This document shows positions 1 to 7,718 of a DNA stretch of 14,049 nucleotides, piece by piece. A program made the position numbers and the translations under genes. The stretch covers positions 1 through 14,049 of the forward strand of contig JAUIME010000050.1 of the NCBI GenBank assembly GCA_030433195.1. The letters run 5' to 3'. Source of the DNA: a bacterium (GTDB lineage Bacteria > Planctomycetota > JACOTG01 > JAUIME01). Position 1 is the first letter of the stretch, and each line of letters opens with the position of its first letter. The notes under the pieces were generated by a model that saw nothing but the letters and a program-made list of their open reading frames with translations, made no database searches and had not been told where the DNA came from.

Positions 1-983
1 GCATCGTGATCAATACGGGCCACCGCGCGATGTTGCCTCCGATCGACGGGATCGACGGCGTCGACGTCCTCACCGACGCGAACGTCTTCGATCTCGATCG
101 TCCGCCGCGCAGCGTCGTGGTGCTCGGCGGTGGCTACATCGGCATCGAGCTCGGCCAAGCCCTGCACCGCCTCGGTTCGGAAGTCACGATCCTCGAACGC
201 GAGGATCGGATCCTCTCCGAAGAGGACCCACGCGTGTCCGAAGTGCTCACCGAGGCCCTACGCGCCGACGGCCTCGTCGTGCGCACGAACGCCGAAGCGA
301 GCGCGATGTCGTCGAGCCGTACGCGCGTCCAGATCCAGCTGAACGACGGCTCGATGCTCGAGACCGAGCGCGTGCTCGTCGCCGCAGGACGCACCCCGAA
401 CACCGACGCACTCGACACGGATCGCGCCGACATCGAGTTGGACGACCGCGGCTTCGTCGTCGTCGACGACCGCTTTCAGTCGTCGAACGAAAGAGTCTGG
501 GCGATCGGCGACGTGATCGACCAGCCCGCGTTCACGCACGTCTCGTACGAGGATCACAAACGCCTCCTGTCCATCTGGGACGGCGGCGATCGGCGCCGCG
601 CGGATCGCACGCTCGCATACGCGATCTTCACGGATCCGCAAGTCGGTCGCGTCGGCCCGTCGCGAGATTCCCTCGAACAACGAGGGCACGACGTCATGGT
701 CGTCGAAGAAGACGCCGCGTCGATCGGACGTGCGAAAGTCGCCAATCAGACGACGGGCTTCTACCGACTGCTCGCCGACCGATCGAACGGACGCCTCCTC
801 GGCGCCACATTCGTCTCTCCCGACGCCGCCGAACTCGTCCAGTCGTTGCTCGTTCCCGTCGACCGCGGCATGACGTGGAGCGAGTACGCGGAGTCCGTCC
901 ACATCCACCCCACCTACGGCGAATCGATCCAAGGACTCGTGCGACGCTTCGCCTCGAAGATCGACGACGACTCGAGCGAGTAG
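1..983 (+). CDS. FAD-dependent pyridine nucleotide-disulfide oxidoreductase (5' partial)
   Basis: The reading frame is already open at the left edge (first full codon at base 3), so about 326 residues of a protein usually near 460 are visible. Visible residues (counted from the codon at base 6) begin within the first FAD domain. They continue with an NAD(P)-binding Rossmann motif GGGYIGIELG (41-50), the second FAD motif ending in AIGDV (166-170), and the C-terminal dimerisation domain with HPT (301-303). In glutathione or mercuric reductases the corresponding His-Pro is the catalytic base. The redox-active cysteine pair would lie upstream of the window, so mercuric reductase, lipoamide dehydrogenase-like and soluble transhydrogenase-like identities cannot be separated. 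The tail is acidic (DDDSSE). The gene converges on pgi. Superfamily assignment is secure; substrate is unknown. Confidence 0.9.
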   Translation, partial: IVINTGHRAMLPPIDGIDGVDVLTDANVFDLDRPPRSVVVLGGGYIGIELGQALHRLGSEVTILEREDRILSEEDPRVSEVLTEALRADGLVVRTNAEASAMSSSRTRVQIQLNDGSMLETERVLVAAGRTPNTDALDTDRADIELDDRGFVVVDDRFQSSNERVWAIGDVIDQPAFTHVSYEDHKRLLSIWDGGDRRRADRTLAYAIFTDPQVGRVGPSRDSLEQRGHDVMVVEEDAASIGRAKVANQTTGFYRLLADRSNGRLLGATFVSPDAAELVQSLLVPVDRGMTWSEYAESVHIHPTYGESIQGLVRRFASKIDDDSSE

Positions 984-1012
984 CGAGTCCACGCATCCGT
1001 CGGAACGTCGTG

Positions 1013-1047
1013 CGGTATCCCTTGCTCGTGACCGGTAGGGATTACCG
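1013..1047. terminator. Hairpin downstream of the oxidoreductase gene
   Basis: CGGTATCCCT (1013-1022) pairs with AGGGATTACCG (1037-1047) with one bulged base and a 14-nt loop. It starts 30 nt after the oxidoreductase stop codon, in the gap between convergent genes. There is no T-tract on either strand, so this is a candidate transcript end or RNA-stability structure rather than a classical intrinsic terminator. Confidence 0.35.
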
Positions 1048-1091
1048 ACGTCGGAGCGGATCGCCGCCCCGCTTCGGTTCGGCACTAACGA

Positions 1092-1109
1092 ATCCGCTAG
1101 CGAGCGGAT
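1092..1109. terminator. Hairpin at the 3' end of pgi
   Basis: ATCCGCT (1092-1098) and AGCGGAT (1103-1109) form a perfect 7-bp stem around an AGCG tetraloop. It lies 18 nt beyond the pgi stop codon in the same convergent gap as the hairpin at 1013-1047. Its position suits a bidirectional terminator, but no T-run follows in either direction. Confidence 0.35.
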
Positions 1110-1127
1110 CCCACCGAGCGAGCTGCT

Positions 1128-2489
1128 TCAGCCTCCGCCGAGCCGCGCTTCGATCTCGGCGCGGCGTTGTTCGTAGCCCTTGCGGCCGAGGAGGGCGTAG
1201 GCGGCGATCTTGCTCGCTTCGACGCCGGGTTGGTCGAAGGCGTCGATGTTGAGGAGGCCACCGACGTAGGCGGTTTGCGCTTCCATGAGCATGAGGAACT
1301 CGCCGACGCTGCCCGCGTCGATGGTCGGGAACTGGATCGTGGAGTTGGGGCGTTTCGCTTCGGTGAGCGCGACGGCGGTGCCGCGGCGTTCGGCGTCGAG
1401 GAGCGTCGCGAGGGACTTGCCGCCGAGGTACGCGAAGCCCTCTTCTTCGGGATAGTCGTTCGGGATCGGGACGTCGTCTCGGAAGGTGTCGACGCCGAGG
1501 AACGTGAGGACCTTGTCGAACGGGCCTGCGGCGTAGAGTTGGAGCTGCGAGTGCTGGTCGGTGGCGCCGAGGGCCTTCACGGGCGTCGGGCCCACGAAGA
1601 CTTCGTTGCCGTCGCGGTCGAGGCGCTTGCCGAGACTCTCGGCCCACAGTTGGCGGAACCAATCGGCGAGATCGAGCAGCGCTTGCGCGTACGGCATGAG
1701 CACGTGGATCGGCTTGCCCTTGCGACGTTCGAGCGCGTGCATGAGGCCGCCGTGGCGGTACGCGGGGTTGGCGACGGGATCGCCGATCGAGCATCGTTCG
1801 GCCATCGCGGCGGCGCCCGCGAGGACGCCGCGGATGTCGACGCCCGTCATCGCGAGCGGGAACAGCCCCACCGGCGTCAGCACCGAGAACCGCCCGCCGA
1901 CCCCGTCGGGAACGGGAAGGCTCGCGAGCTTCTCGGCGCGCGCGATCTTGCGCAACACGCCCTTCTCGACGTCGGTCGTGACGACGAGGTGATCGCGATA
2001 CGCATCGCCGAGCGCGCTGCGCAGCCAGTTGCGGAAGATCAAGAACTGCGACGCGGTCTCGGCCGTGCCGCCCGACTTCGAGATGACGTTGACGAGCGTC
2101 GTCTTCGGATCGAGCTCGGTGAGCGCGCGGTGGATCCACTCCGGGTCGACGTTGTCGAGCACGTGCAGACGCGGCGTCCCCGATCCCGGAACCGCGAGCG
2201 CACGGTGAACGGCGATCGTCCCGAGCGCCGAACCGCCGATGCCGAGCACGACGAGATCCTCGAATCGTCCGCGGCGATCGGCCGCGAGCGCTTCGCACTC
2301 GGAGATCGACTCTTCGCGTTGCGGGAGGTCGAAGAACTCGAGGCCGCCCGCGGCGCGCGCCGCGTCGATCTCGGCGTGCACGCGCGTACACTCCTCGGCG
2401 AGCCAGGCTTCGTCGGCGGCCGTGACACCGTGCTCGTCGCCGACGGCGTCGGCCATGAGGTTCGTCGTATCGATCCGTAGCTCGCTCAC
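1128..2489 (-). CDS. pgi: Glucose-6-phosphate isomerase
   Basis: Cytoplasmic enzyme interconverting glucose 6-phosphate and fructose 6-phosphate in glycolysis and gluconeogenesis. The 453-residue length fits the compact bacterial subclass (about 450 residues). The sugar-phosphate isomerase (SIS) features appear in order: GIGGSALG (83-90), SKSGGTAET (137-145), the first family signature around VGGRFSVLTPVG (197-208), AESLGK with the likely catalytic Glu (E284), QHS (312-314), and the second signature QPGVEASK (420-427) with the conserved Lys. The start is GTG; an AAAGGTG ribosome-binding site lies about 5 nt upstream. It is 43 nt downstream of fchA on the same strand and probably cotranscribed with it from the promoter at 3234-3262. 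It shares its substrate with Ino1, encoded divergently nearby. Confidence 0.97.
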   Translation of the reverse strand: MSELRIDTTNLMADAVGDEHGVTAADEAWLAEECTRVHAEIDAARAAGGLEFFDLPQREESISECEALAADRRGRFEDLVVLGIGGSALGTIAVHRALAVPGSGTPRLHVLDNVDPEWIHRALTELDPKTTLVNVISKSGGTAETASQFLIFRNWLRSALGDAYRDHLVVTTDVEKGVLRKIARAEKLASLPVPDGVGGRFSVLTPVGLFPLAMTGVDIRGVLAGAAAMAERCSIGDPVANPAYRHGGLMHALERRKGKPIHVLMPYAQALLDLADWFRQLWAESLGKRLDRDGNEVFVGPTPVKALGATDQHSQLQLYAAGPFDKVLTFLGVDTFRDDVPIPNDYPEEEGFAYLGGKSLATLLDAERRGTAVALTEAKRPNSTIQFPTIDAGSVGEFLMLMEAQTAYVGGLLNIDAFDQPGVEASKIAAYALLGRKGYEQRRAEIEARLGGG

Positions 2490-2532
2490 GCTTTCACCTT
2501 TCGAATCCCTGCACGTTCGTTCGGGTTCTCGG

Positions 2533-3165
2533 TCACGCGACTCGTAGCGCGGCCTCGACGACGTCGACGACCGCTCGGCACTTCCCCGCCACCGATTCGA
2601 CGAGCTCGGTCATGCGCGCGACGCCTGCATCGCGGCGCTCGCCGGGCGCGAGGCCCGCGACGTTGACGAGCACGTTGAACCGCGCCGCGTGGAAGCCCGC
2701 GTCGGCCATCACCGCGGCGCATCCGACGTCGCTCGCGAGCCGCGGATTGGCGATCGGCGCGAGCTCCTCGAGGAGCGCGAGCACCGTCGCGCAGCAACCC
2801 GCGCACGCGAGCGGCACCTCCATCGCACCGACCAGCGCCTCCTGCATCGCGGCCTTGCGCGCGGCCTTGGCGTCGTCGGTATCGCGCGGCATCGCCATCG
2901 CGTTCGTGAACGCGCCGTACGCGTCGATGTCGTCTTGCACGATGGCCGTGAGCCGCTCGCGCTCGGCCTCGAGCTTCTCGAGGAGCGCGCGCACTGCGGC
3001 CTCGCGGTCCTGGAACTTCTTCGGGCCGATCGTGTAGTGGCAGCTCATCGCGCCGAGCGCCGCGCCGAGGGCGCCGGCGAGCGCGGCGACGGCACCGCCG
3101 CCCGGCGTCGAGTCGCCGGATGCGGTCGCGTCGAGCAGTTCTCGAGTCGGTCGATCGAGGATCAT
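2533..3165 (-). CDS. fchA: Methenyltetrahydrofolate cyclohydrolase (cyclodeaminase/FchA family)
   Basis: A 210-residue stand-alone protein of the formiminotransferase-cyclodeaminase C-terminal family, mostly alpha-helical. It carries TPGGGAVAALAG (20-31) followed by SCHYTIGPKKF (41-51), a DDIDAYGAF segment (78-86), and NPRLASDVGCA (140-150), whose Asp146 is in the place of the family's conserved acid. Bacterial stand-alone members generally interconvert 5,10-methenyl-THF and 10-formyl-THF; cyclodeamination of formimino-THF is the alternative. The presence of fhs 5.5 kb away favours the cyclohydrolase role, which is inference. The ATG start has AGGAG 5 nt upstream. It is the first gene of a likely fchA-pgi unit and diverges from ino1. 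Confidence 0.88.
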   Translation of the reverse strand: MILDRPTRELLDATASGDSTPGGGAVAALAGALGAALGAMSCHYTIGPKKFQDREAAVRALLEKLEAERERLTAIVQDDIDAYGAFTNAMAMPRDTDDAKAARKAAMQEALVGAMEVPLACAGCCATVLALLEELAPIANPRLASDVGCAAVMADAGFHAARFNVLVNVAGLAPGERRDAGVARMTELVESVAGKCRAVVDVVEAALRVA

Positions 3166-3233
3166 GCGGGCTCCTGCGGGCCGTCGGGCTCCGGCATCCG
3201 TCCGAAACCCTTCGAACGCGCCGAGTCGGTCGG

Positions 3234-3262
3234 ATCGTAGGATTTCCGATCTGCGCCAACAA
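3234..3262 (-). promoter_or_regulatory. Putative sigma70 promoter for fchA-pgi
   Basis: On the minus strand TTGTTG (3257-3262) and TACGAT (3234-3239) are separated by 17 bp. This would start transcription near 3227 and leave a leader of about 60 nt before the fchA ATG. The elements match the consensus only partly. Confidence 0.4.
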
Positions 3263-3345
3263 CCGAACCGAACCGCCGCTCGCGACGTTCGAGATGCTGG
3301 ATCGCGACGAGGCCTCGCGCTCGTTGCCCCTTGAACGGCCGGAAC

Positions 3346-3375
3346 TTGCGGCGAGACACCGATCTAAGGTAGTCT
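3346..3375 (+). promoter_or_regulatory. Putative sigma70 promoter for ino1
   Basis: TTGCGG (3346-3351) and TAGTCT (3370-3375) are separated by 18 bp on the plus strand, giving a leader of about 90 nt to the GTG at 3475. Together with the minus-strand promoter at 3234-3262 this accounts for the 309-bp fchA-ino1 divergent gap. I see no other gene or RNA in that gap. Confidence 0.38.
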
Positions 3376-3461
3376 CTCGGATTCGGCAATGCGCGCTCGG
3401 CGCGCCGCATCGTCTCGCTCGAAACCGCCGCCCGACCGCCGGTCGTGCCCGCTGGCCTCTT

Positions 3462-3465
3462 TGGA
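3462..3465 (+). promoter_or_regulatory. Ribosome-binding site deciding the ino1 start
   Basis: GGAG sits 9 nt before the GTG codon at 3475. The upstream in-frame GTG at 3445 has no comparable site and would add ten residues not expected in the family, so the downstream start is preferred. Confidence 0.6.
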
Positions 3466-3474
3466 GTCGTCCCC

Positions 3475-4737
3475 GTGTCCAAGCCCACCACGCCGCGCAC
3501 CGGAATCTGGTTGGTCGGCGCTCGCGGCGGACTCGCCACTACGGCGATCGTCGGAACGCTCGCCACCACGCGCGGCCTCTGCGAGGCTCACGGGATGTTC
3601 ACCGAGACCCAGGACGCCGACGGCATCGGCGTGCCGCCGCTCGACTCGCTCGTGTTCGGCGGGCACGAGATCCGCTCCGGCTCGCTGTGGGATGCGGCGC
3701 TCGAGATCTATCGCGAAACCGGCGTGCTGCGCCACGACTTCTTGCTCGAGCTGCGCGACGACATCGACGCCGTCGACGAGAACATCCGCCCCGGCACCGT
3801 GCTCGCGAGCGGCCAGCGCATCACGAGCTTCGCCGACGACGTCGTCGAGGTCGCGAACGGGCGCGAGGCCGTCGCCCGGATCCGCGCCGACCTCGCCGCG
3901 TTTCGAGAGCGCCACGATCTCGACGCGATCATCGTCGCGAACGTGTCGTCGACCGAGCCGTCGATCGAGCCGAGCGAGGCCACGCACGATCTCGCGGCCT
4001 TCGAAGCCGCTCTCGAGCAACCCGACTGCGGCGGCCTGCGCGCGAGCTCGCTCTACACCTACGCGGCGCTCCAAGAGGGATGCCCGTTCGTGAACTTCAC
4101 GCCGTCTCCGGCCGCGCTCGTGCCGGCGCTGCGCGATCTCGCCGACAGCCGCGGCCTCCCCTACATGGGCAACGACGGCAAGACCGGCGAGACGCTCGTG
4201 AAGTCGGCGCTCGCGCCGATGTTCCGCTACCGCAACCTCAACGTCATGTCGTGGCAGGGCTACAACCTGCTCGGCGACCGCGACGGCGAAGTGCTCGCCG
4301 ATCCCGAGAACCGCGAGAGCAAGGTTCGCTCGAAGGACGAAGTCATCCCCGGCATCCTCGGGTATCCCGTGCACACGCACGTCGGCATCGACTACGTGCC
4401 GAGCCTGCACGACCAGAAGACCGCGTGGGACTTCATCCACTTCCGCGGTTTCCTCGACGTGAAGATGAGCCTGCAGTTCATCTGGCAGGGAATCGACTCG
4501 ATCCTCGCGGCGCCGGTGCTGCTCGATCTCGTGCGCTTTGCGGAGCTCGCGCGGCGGCGCGGCGAGAGCGGTTCGATGACGCATCTCGCGTCGTACTTCA
4601 AGAGCCCGCTCGATACTCCGGAGCACGACTTGCACTACCAGTTCCACGCCCTCATCGATTACGTGCGCGCATGCCGCGACGAAGCGCGCACCTCGGGCGA
4701 AGCCAAGAAGCCGTCGACTACGAAGCGACGACCTTGA
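3475..4737 (+). CDS. ino1: Inositol-3-phosphate synthase (myo-inositol-1-phosphate synthase)
   Basis: NAD-dependent cytoplasmic enzyme that cyclises glucose 6-phosphate to 1D-myo-inositol 3-phosphate, the committed step to inositol lipids and other inositol compounds. From the GTG at 3475 the protein has 420 residues. It shows the N-terminal NAD-binding loop GARGGLATT (15-23), NVSSTEP (156-162), NFTPS (207-211), the family's GNDGKTGET (232-240), and a long conserved core with DQKTAWDFIHF (313-323) and the Lys-rich active-site region following it. The last 15 residues are basic and low in complexity. It diverges from fchA-pgi and converges on tyrS, overlapping the tyrS 3' end by 20 bp. An alternative GTG start lies at 3445. 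The inositol end product in this organism cannot be read from the window. Confidence 0.95.
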   Translation: MSKPTTPRTGIWLVGARGGLATTAIVGTLATTRGLCEAHGMFTETQDADGIGVPPLDSLVFGGHEIRSGSLWDAALEIYRETGVLRHDFLLELRDDIDAVDENIRPGTVLASGQRITSFADDVVEVANGREAVARIRADLAAFRERHDLDAIIVANVSSTEPSIEPSEATHDLAAFEAALEQPDCGGLRASSLYTYAALQEGCPFVNFTPSPAALVPALRDLADSRGLPYMGNDGKTGETLVKSALAPMFRYRNLNVMSWQGYNLLGDRDGEVLADPENRESKVRSKDEVIPGILGYPVHTHVGIDYVPSLHDQKTAWDFIHFRGFLDVKMSLQFIWQGIDSILAAPVLLDLVRFAELARRRGESGSMTHLASYFKSPLDTPEHDLHYQFHALIDYVRACRDEARTSGEAKKPSTTKRRP

Positions 4738-6019
4738 GGAACTTGCGCTTTCCGATCTTGAGCACGAGGTCGGAAGGCGGATCGGGCAGACGCTCCTCTT
4801 CGAGCTTCACGAAGTCGGCGTCTTCGTCGTCGGCGGGACACCAGCGGATCGCACCCTGCTGCGCGAGCCGACGCCCTTCGCTGCGCGTGGCGATGACGCC
4901 GCCGCGATCGAGCACGTCGATCAAGCTCAGCTCGCTCCAATCGCTCGCACCGATGGCGATCTCGGGCATGTCGTCGGGCGTCTTCTTCTTGCGGAAGATC
5001 AACTCGAAGTGCGCCTCGGCGCCCGCCACCGCGTCGCCGCCGTGCAGGATCGCGACGAGCACGCGCGCGAGCATCGCCTTCACGTCGCGCGGATGGAACG
5101 TCCCGTCGCCCATGCCTTCCATGAGCCGCTTGCAATCGGCATCCTCGATCTCGGTCAACAGACGGAACCACGACTCGAGCAGGCGATCCGGGATCGACAT
5201 CGTCTTGCCGTAGATCTCCTCGGGCGCGTCGTCGAGCGCGATCGCGTTGCCCATCGACTTGCTCATCTTCGAGCCGTCGCCCGTGACGCCCTCGAGGATG
5301 TCCGTGCAGACGATGCCCTCGGCGATCTGACCGTGGATCTCCATCACGGTGCGGCACATCTGCAGATTGAGCAACTGGTCGATGCCGCCGATCTCGATGT
5401 CGCACTCGAGCGCGACCGAGTCGAGCCCCATGAGCACCGAGTACAGGAGCTCGGCCAGCGTCAACGAATGCCCCTGCTCGATGCGCTTGCGGAAATCTTC
5501 GCGCTGCAGGCTTGCCGAGATGTTGATGCCCTTCATCGTGCCGATGAGGTCGGGCAGCGAGACGCCGTCGAGCCACTCGGAGTTGTAGCGGATCGTCACG
5601 CGATCGAGGTCGAGGATCTTCTCGGCCTGGTCGCGGTACGTCGCGAAGTTCTGTTCGATCTGCTCGCGCGTGAGCGGCGGCCGCTCGTCGACGCGTCCTG
5701 CGGGGTCGCCGATCTGTGCCGTGAAGTCGCCGACGATGAGGATCACTTCGTGACCGAGATCCTGAAAGCGGCGCAGCAGGAACAACGGCACCGAATGGCC
5801 GAGGTGGAGCGCCGTTCCGGTCGGATCGACGCCGAGCTTCACGACGAGTGGCTTGCCGTTCTTGCGCGACTCGCGGAAGCGCTCGAGCACCTTGTCTTCG
5901 GGCAGGATCTGCTTGACCTTGCCCTTCAAGAGAGCGAACTGCGCGTCGCCGTCGAGTCCGCTGAGGTCGCGCTCCCGTTGCGTGAGCTGAGTTTCGAGCT
6001 CGCGAATCCAATCCGCCAT
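4718..6019 (-). CDS. tyrS: Tyrosyl-tRNA synthetase
   Basis: Class I aminoacyl-tRNA synthetase that charges tRNA-Tyr. The 433-residue protein has HLGH (72-75, the HIGH motif), GDFTAQIGDP (97-106), GGIDQLLN (211-218, tyrosine-binding region), KMSKS (251-255) and a C-terminal S4-like RNA-binding domain (about 360-433). The pattern resembles the TyrZ-type subgroup rather than E. coli TyrS. The ATG shares one base with the stop codon of the upstream sulfatase-like gene (TGATG), so translational coupling is likely. A GTG directly before the ATG could also serve as start, since GGAG lies 7 nt from the GTG and 10 nt from the ATG. The reading frame is open for about 130 codons further upstream, but that part is the shadow of the sulfatase-like gene. 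The 3' end overlaps convergent ino1. No T-box-like leader is visible. Confidence 0.97.
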   Translation of the reverse strand: MADWIRELETQLTQRERDLSGLDGDAQFALLKGKVKQILPEDKVLERFRESRKNGKPLVVKLGVDPTGTALHLGHSVPLFLLRRFQDLGHEVILIVGDFTAQIGDPAGRVDERPPLTREQIEQNFATYRDQAEKILDLDRVTIRYNSEWLDGVSLPDLIGTMKGINISASLQREDFRKRIEQGHSLTLAELLYSVLMGLDSVALECDIEIGGIDQLLNLQMCRTVMEIHGQIAEGIVCTDILEGVTGDGSKMSKSMGNAIALDDAPEEIYGKTMSIPDRLLESWFRLLTEIEDADCKRLMEGMGDGTFHPRDVKAMLARVLVAILHGGDAVAGAEAHFELIFRKKKTPDDMPEIAIGASDWSELSLIDVLDRGGVIATRSEGRRLAQQGAIRWCPADDEDADFVKLEEERLPDPPSDLVLKIGKRKFLKVVAS

Positions 6020-7584
6020 CACCGTGAGTCTCCGTCGTCGCTGTCGTCGCCCGGCTCGGTACCGGACGCGCCGCCATCGGAATCGTCGCCTTCGCGCTTC
6101 TCGACGTAGCCGAGCTCTTCGAGTGCCGTCCGCACACGGTCGATCTCGGTGCGCGTGAACGGATCGGCCGGGATCCGCGCCGCCTCTTGCGACGAACGCC
6201 AGCCGTCGAGCCTCTCGCGAAGCGCCGCGATCCGCGCCGCATCGCCGCCCGCCGCGAGGTCGTTCCGCTCGCCCGGATCCCGCGCGAGATCGTACAACTC
6301 GACCACGCCCTCCCGCACGAGCAATTTGTCGTCGCCGTCGAGGATCGCCCATTGCGCGGGAACCGCCGCACCCACGGGCACGCGCGGCCGACGGAAGCGC
6401 CCGTCTTCGCGAACCCACGCATGATGCGTCACGGCGTACCGCGGCCGTGCGGGAAGCGCCTCACCGCGCATCGCCCCGAGCAGGCTGCGCCCGTCGAGAT
6501 CGTTCACGGCGATCCCGAACCGTTCGAGCACCGTCGGCACGATGTCGATCGTCTCGACGGGATCGGCGACCACGCGCCCGCGCTTCTTCTGCGACGGGTC
6601 GCGTACGATCAGCGGCACCGTGATCTCTTCCTGGTAGACCGTCGTCGCGTGCTTCAGCGAATCGTGTTCGAAGAACTGTTCCCCGTGATCGCTCGTCACG
6701 ACGACGATCGCTTCGTCGTAGATGCCGAGCTCGTCGAGGCGCGTGAACAACTCCGCCACGCGCTCATCGACCGAACGAATCTCGCCGTCGTATCGTGCAC
6801 GAAGATGTTCGAGGTCGCGCGTGTCGAGTTGCGGATCCTCGCCGTCGCGCATCTTCACGAACGCGTTCTGCACCGTCCGGCGCCCTTCCCCCGTGAACGG
6901 CCCGTCGTAGTCGGTGTCCCACTGCAAGTACGCATCGTCGGGATCCGTGTAGGGATCGTGCGGATCCATGTAGTGGACGTACAAGAACAGCGGCTCGCCC
7001 GGCGAATAGTCGGTGTCGAGATACTCGAACACCTCGCGGTTCACGAGATCGGCTTCGTCGCGCCCCGCGTACAACCCGCGAATCTGCTCGTAGACGTCGA
7101 AGCCCTGATAGAGCCCCGTCTCCGGAATCACGATGCCGTTCGCGACGAACGCCGCGGTCGCGAATCCAGCGTCTTGCAGATACTCGGCGAGCGTCGTGCT
7201 CGCGCTCGGAAGCGGAGTCCGACGCGACGGATGCACGAGCCCGTGCTTGGGCGGATAGAACGACGTGAAGATCGAACCGAGCGACGCCAGCGTCCAGCTC
7301 GCCTGCGCGTTCGGACGTTCGAACCGCACCGCATCGGCAGCGAACGCATCGAGGTTCGGCGTCGTGTCGCGCGCGTAGCCGTAGCAGCCCATGTGATCCG
7401 CGCGCAGCGTGTCGATCAACACGACGACGACGTGACGGGGCTCGCCTGCAGGCTCCCCGGAACCACACCCCGCGAGACCTGCCGCGAGTGCCAGCGCCCA
7501 CAAAGCGATCGCGAAGCGACCGACACCGACGGAACGCATCCACGCCATCCCGAAAAAAACTCGGCGACGGGTAGGCAGCGACAT
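6019..7584 (-). CDS. Sulfatase-like hydrolase, predicted lipoprotein (alkaline phosphatase superfamily)
   Basis: A 521-residue protein with a lipoprotein signal peptide: a basic N-terminus, a hydrophobic stretch and the lipobox LAGC (37-40). Mature Cys40 would anchor it to a membrane facing the periplasm or exterior. The start is ATG with GAGGAG (7593-7598) 8 nt upstream, which supports the longest form over internal Met13 or Met16. Metal-site signatures are LIDTLRADHMGCYGY (56-70) and TSDHGEQFFEH (297-307). In the nucleophile region, SWTLASLGSIFTS (96-108), Thr98 is where formylglycine sulfatases have Cys or Ser and Leu102 replaces the Arg. Thr-type members include phosphoglycerol and phosphoethanolamine transferases and other phosphodiesterases, so true sulfatase activity is doubtful. 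The last 25 residues are an Asp/Ser/Gly-rich tail. It is translationally coupled to tyrS. Confidence 0.9.
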   Translation of the reverse strand: MSLPTRRRVFFGMAWMRSVGVGRFAIALWALALAAGLAGCGSGEPAGEPRHVVVVLIDTLRADHMGCYGYARDTTPNLDAFAADAVRFERPNAQASWTLASLGSIFTSFYPPKHGLVHPSRRTPLPSASTTLAEYLQDAGFATAAFVANGIVIPETGLYQGFDVYEQIRGLYAGRDEADLVNREVFEYLDTDYSPGEPLFLYVHYMDPHDPYTDPDDAYLQWDTDYDGPFTGEGRRTVQNAFVKMRDGEDPQLDTRDLEHLRARYDGEIRSVDERVAELFTRLDELGIYDEAIVVVTSDHGEQFFEHDSLKHATTVYQEEITVPLIVRDPSQKKRGRVVADPVETIDIVPTVLERFGIAVNDLDGRSLLGAMRGEALPARPRYAVTHHAWVREDGRFRRPRVPVGAAVPAQWAILDGDDKLLVREGVVELYDLARDPGERNDLAAGGDAARIAALRERLDGWRSSQEAARIPADPFTRTEIDRVRTALEELGYVEKREGDDSDGGASGTEPGDDSDDGDSR

Positions 7585-7673
7585 CGGTGAGACTCCTCGG
7601 TGCGACGGACACGGGTTCGGTTCGAAAGCGACAGTCTACATCGCTCGTCCGAAAGCCCGTGGCGTCGGCCCCT

Positions 7674-7710
7674 ACCGCTCGAACGCGACCGTTCGACAGG
7701 AGCGAGCGGT
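7674..7710 (-). terminator. Hairpin just after pilZ-domain gene
   Basis: ACCGCTCG (7674-7681) and CGAGCGGT (7703-7710) form an 8-bp stem, with an inner hairpin GAACG/CGTTC (7681-7685 and 7690-7694). It starts 9 nt beyond the stop codon of the PilZ-domain gene and before the sulfatase-like gene. No T-run follows on the minus strand, so termination is only suggested. Confidence 0.35.
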
Positions 7711-7718
7711 GCGCGCGA

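Noticed and set aside
1167..2480. 437-codon plus-strand frame antisense to pgi
   Set aside because: All motifs of a known enzyme are on the other strand. The plus-strand product is low in complexity, rich in Glu, Arg and Val, and matches nothing.
3120..5213. 697-codon plus-strand frame covering the ino1 region
   Set aside because: It is a shadow of ino1 and tyrS, with an arginine-rich translation typical of an out-of-frame read in G+C-rich DNA.
6022..6418. N-terminal extension of TyrS by about 130 residues
   Set aside because: The extra part is Arg/Gly-rich and out of frame with the sulfatase-like gene. Family alignment and the TGATG junction support a start at 6019.
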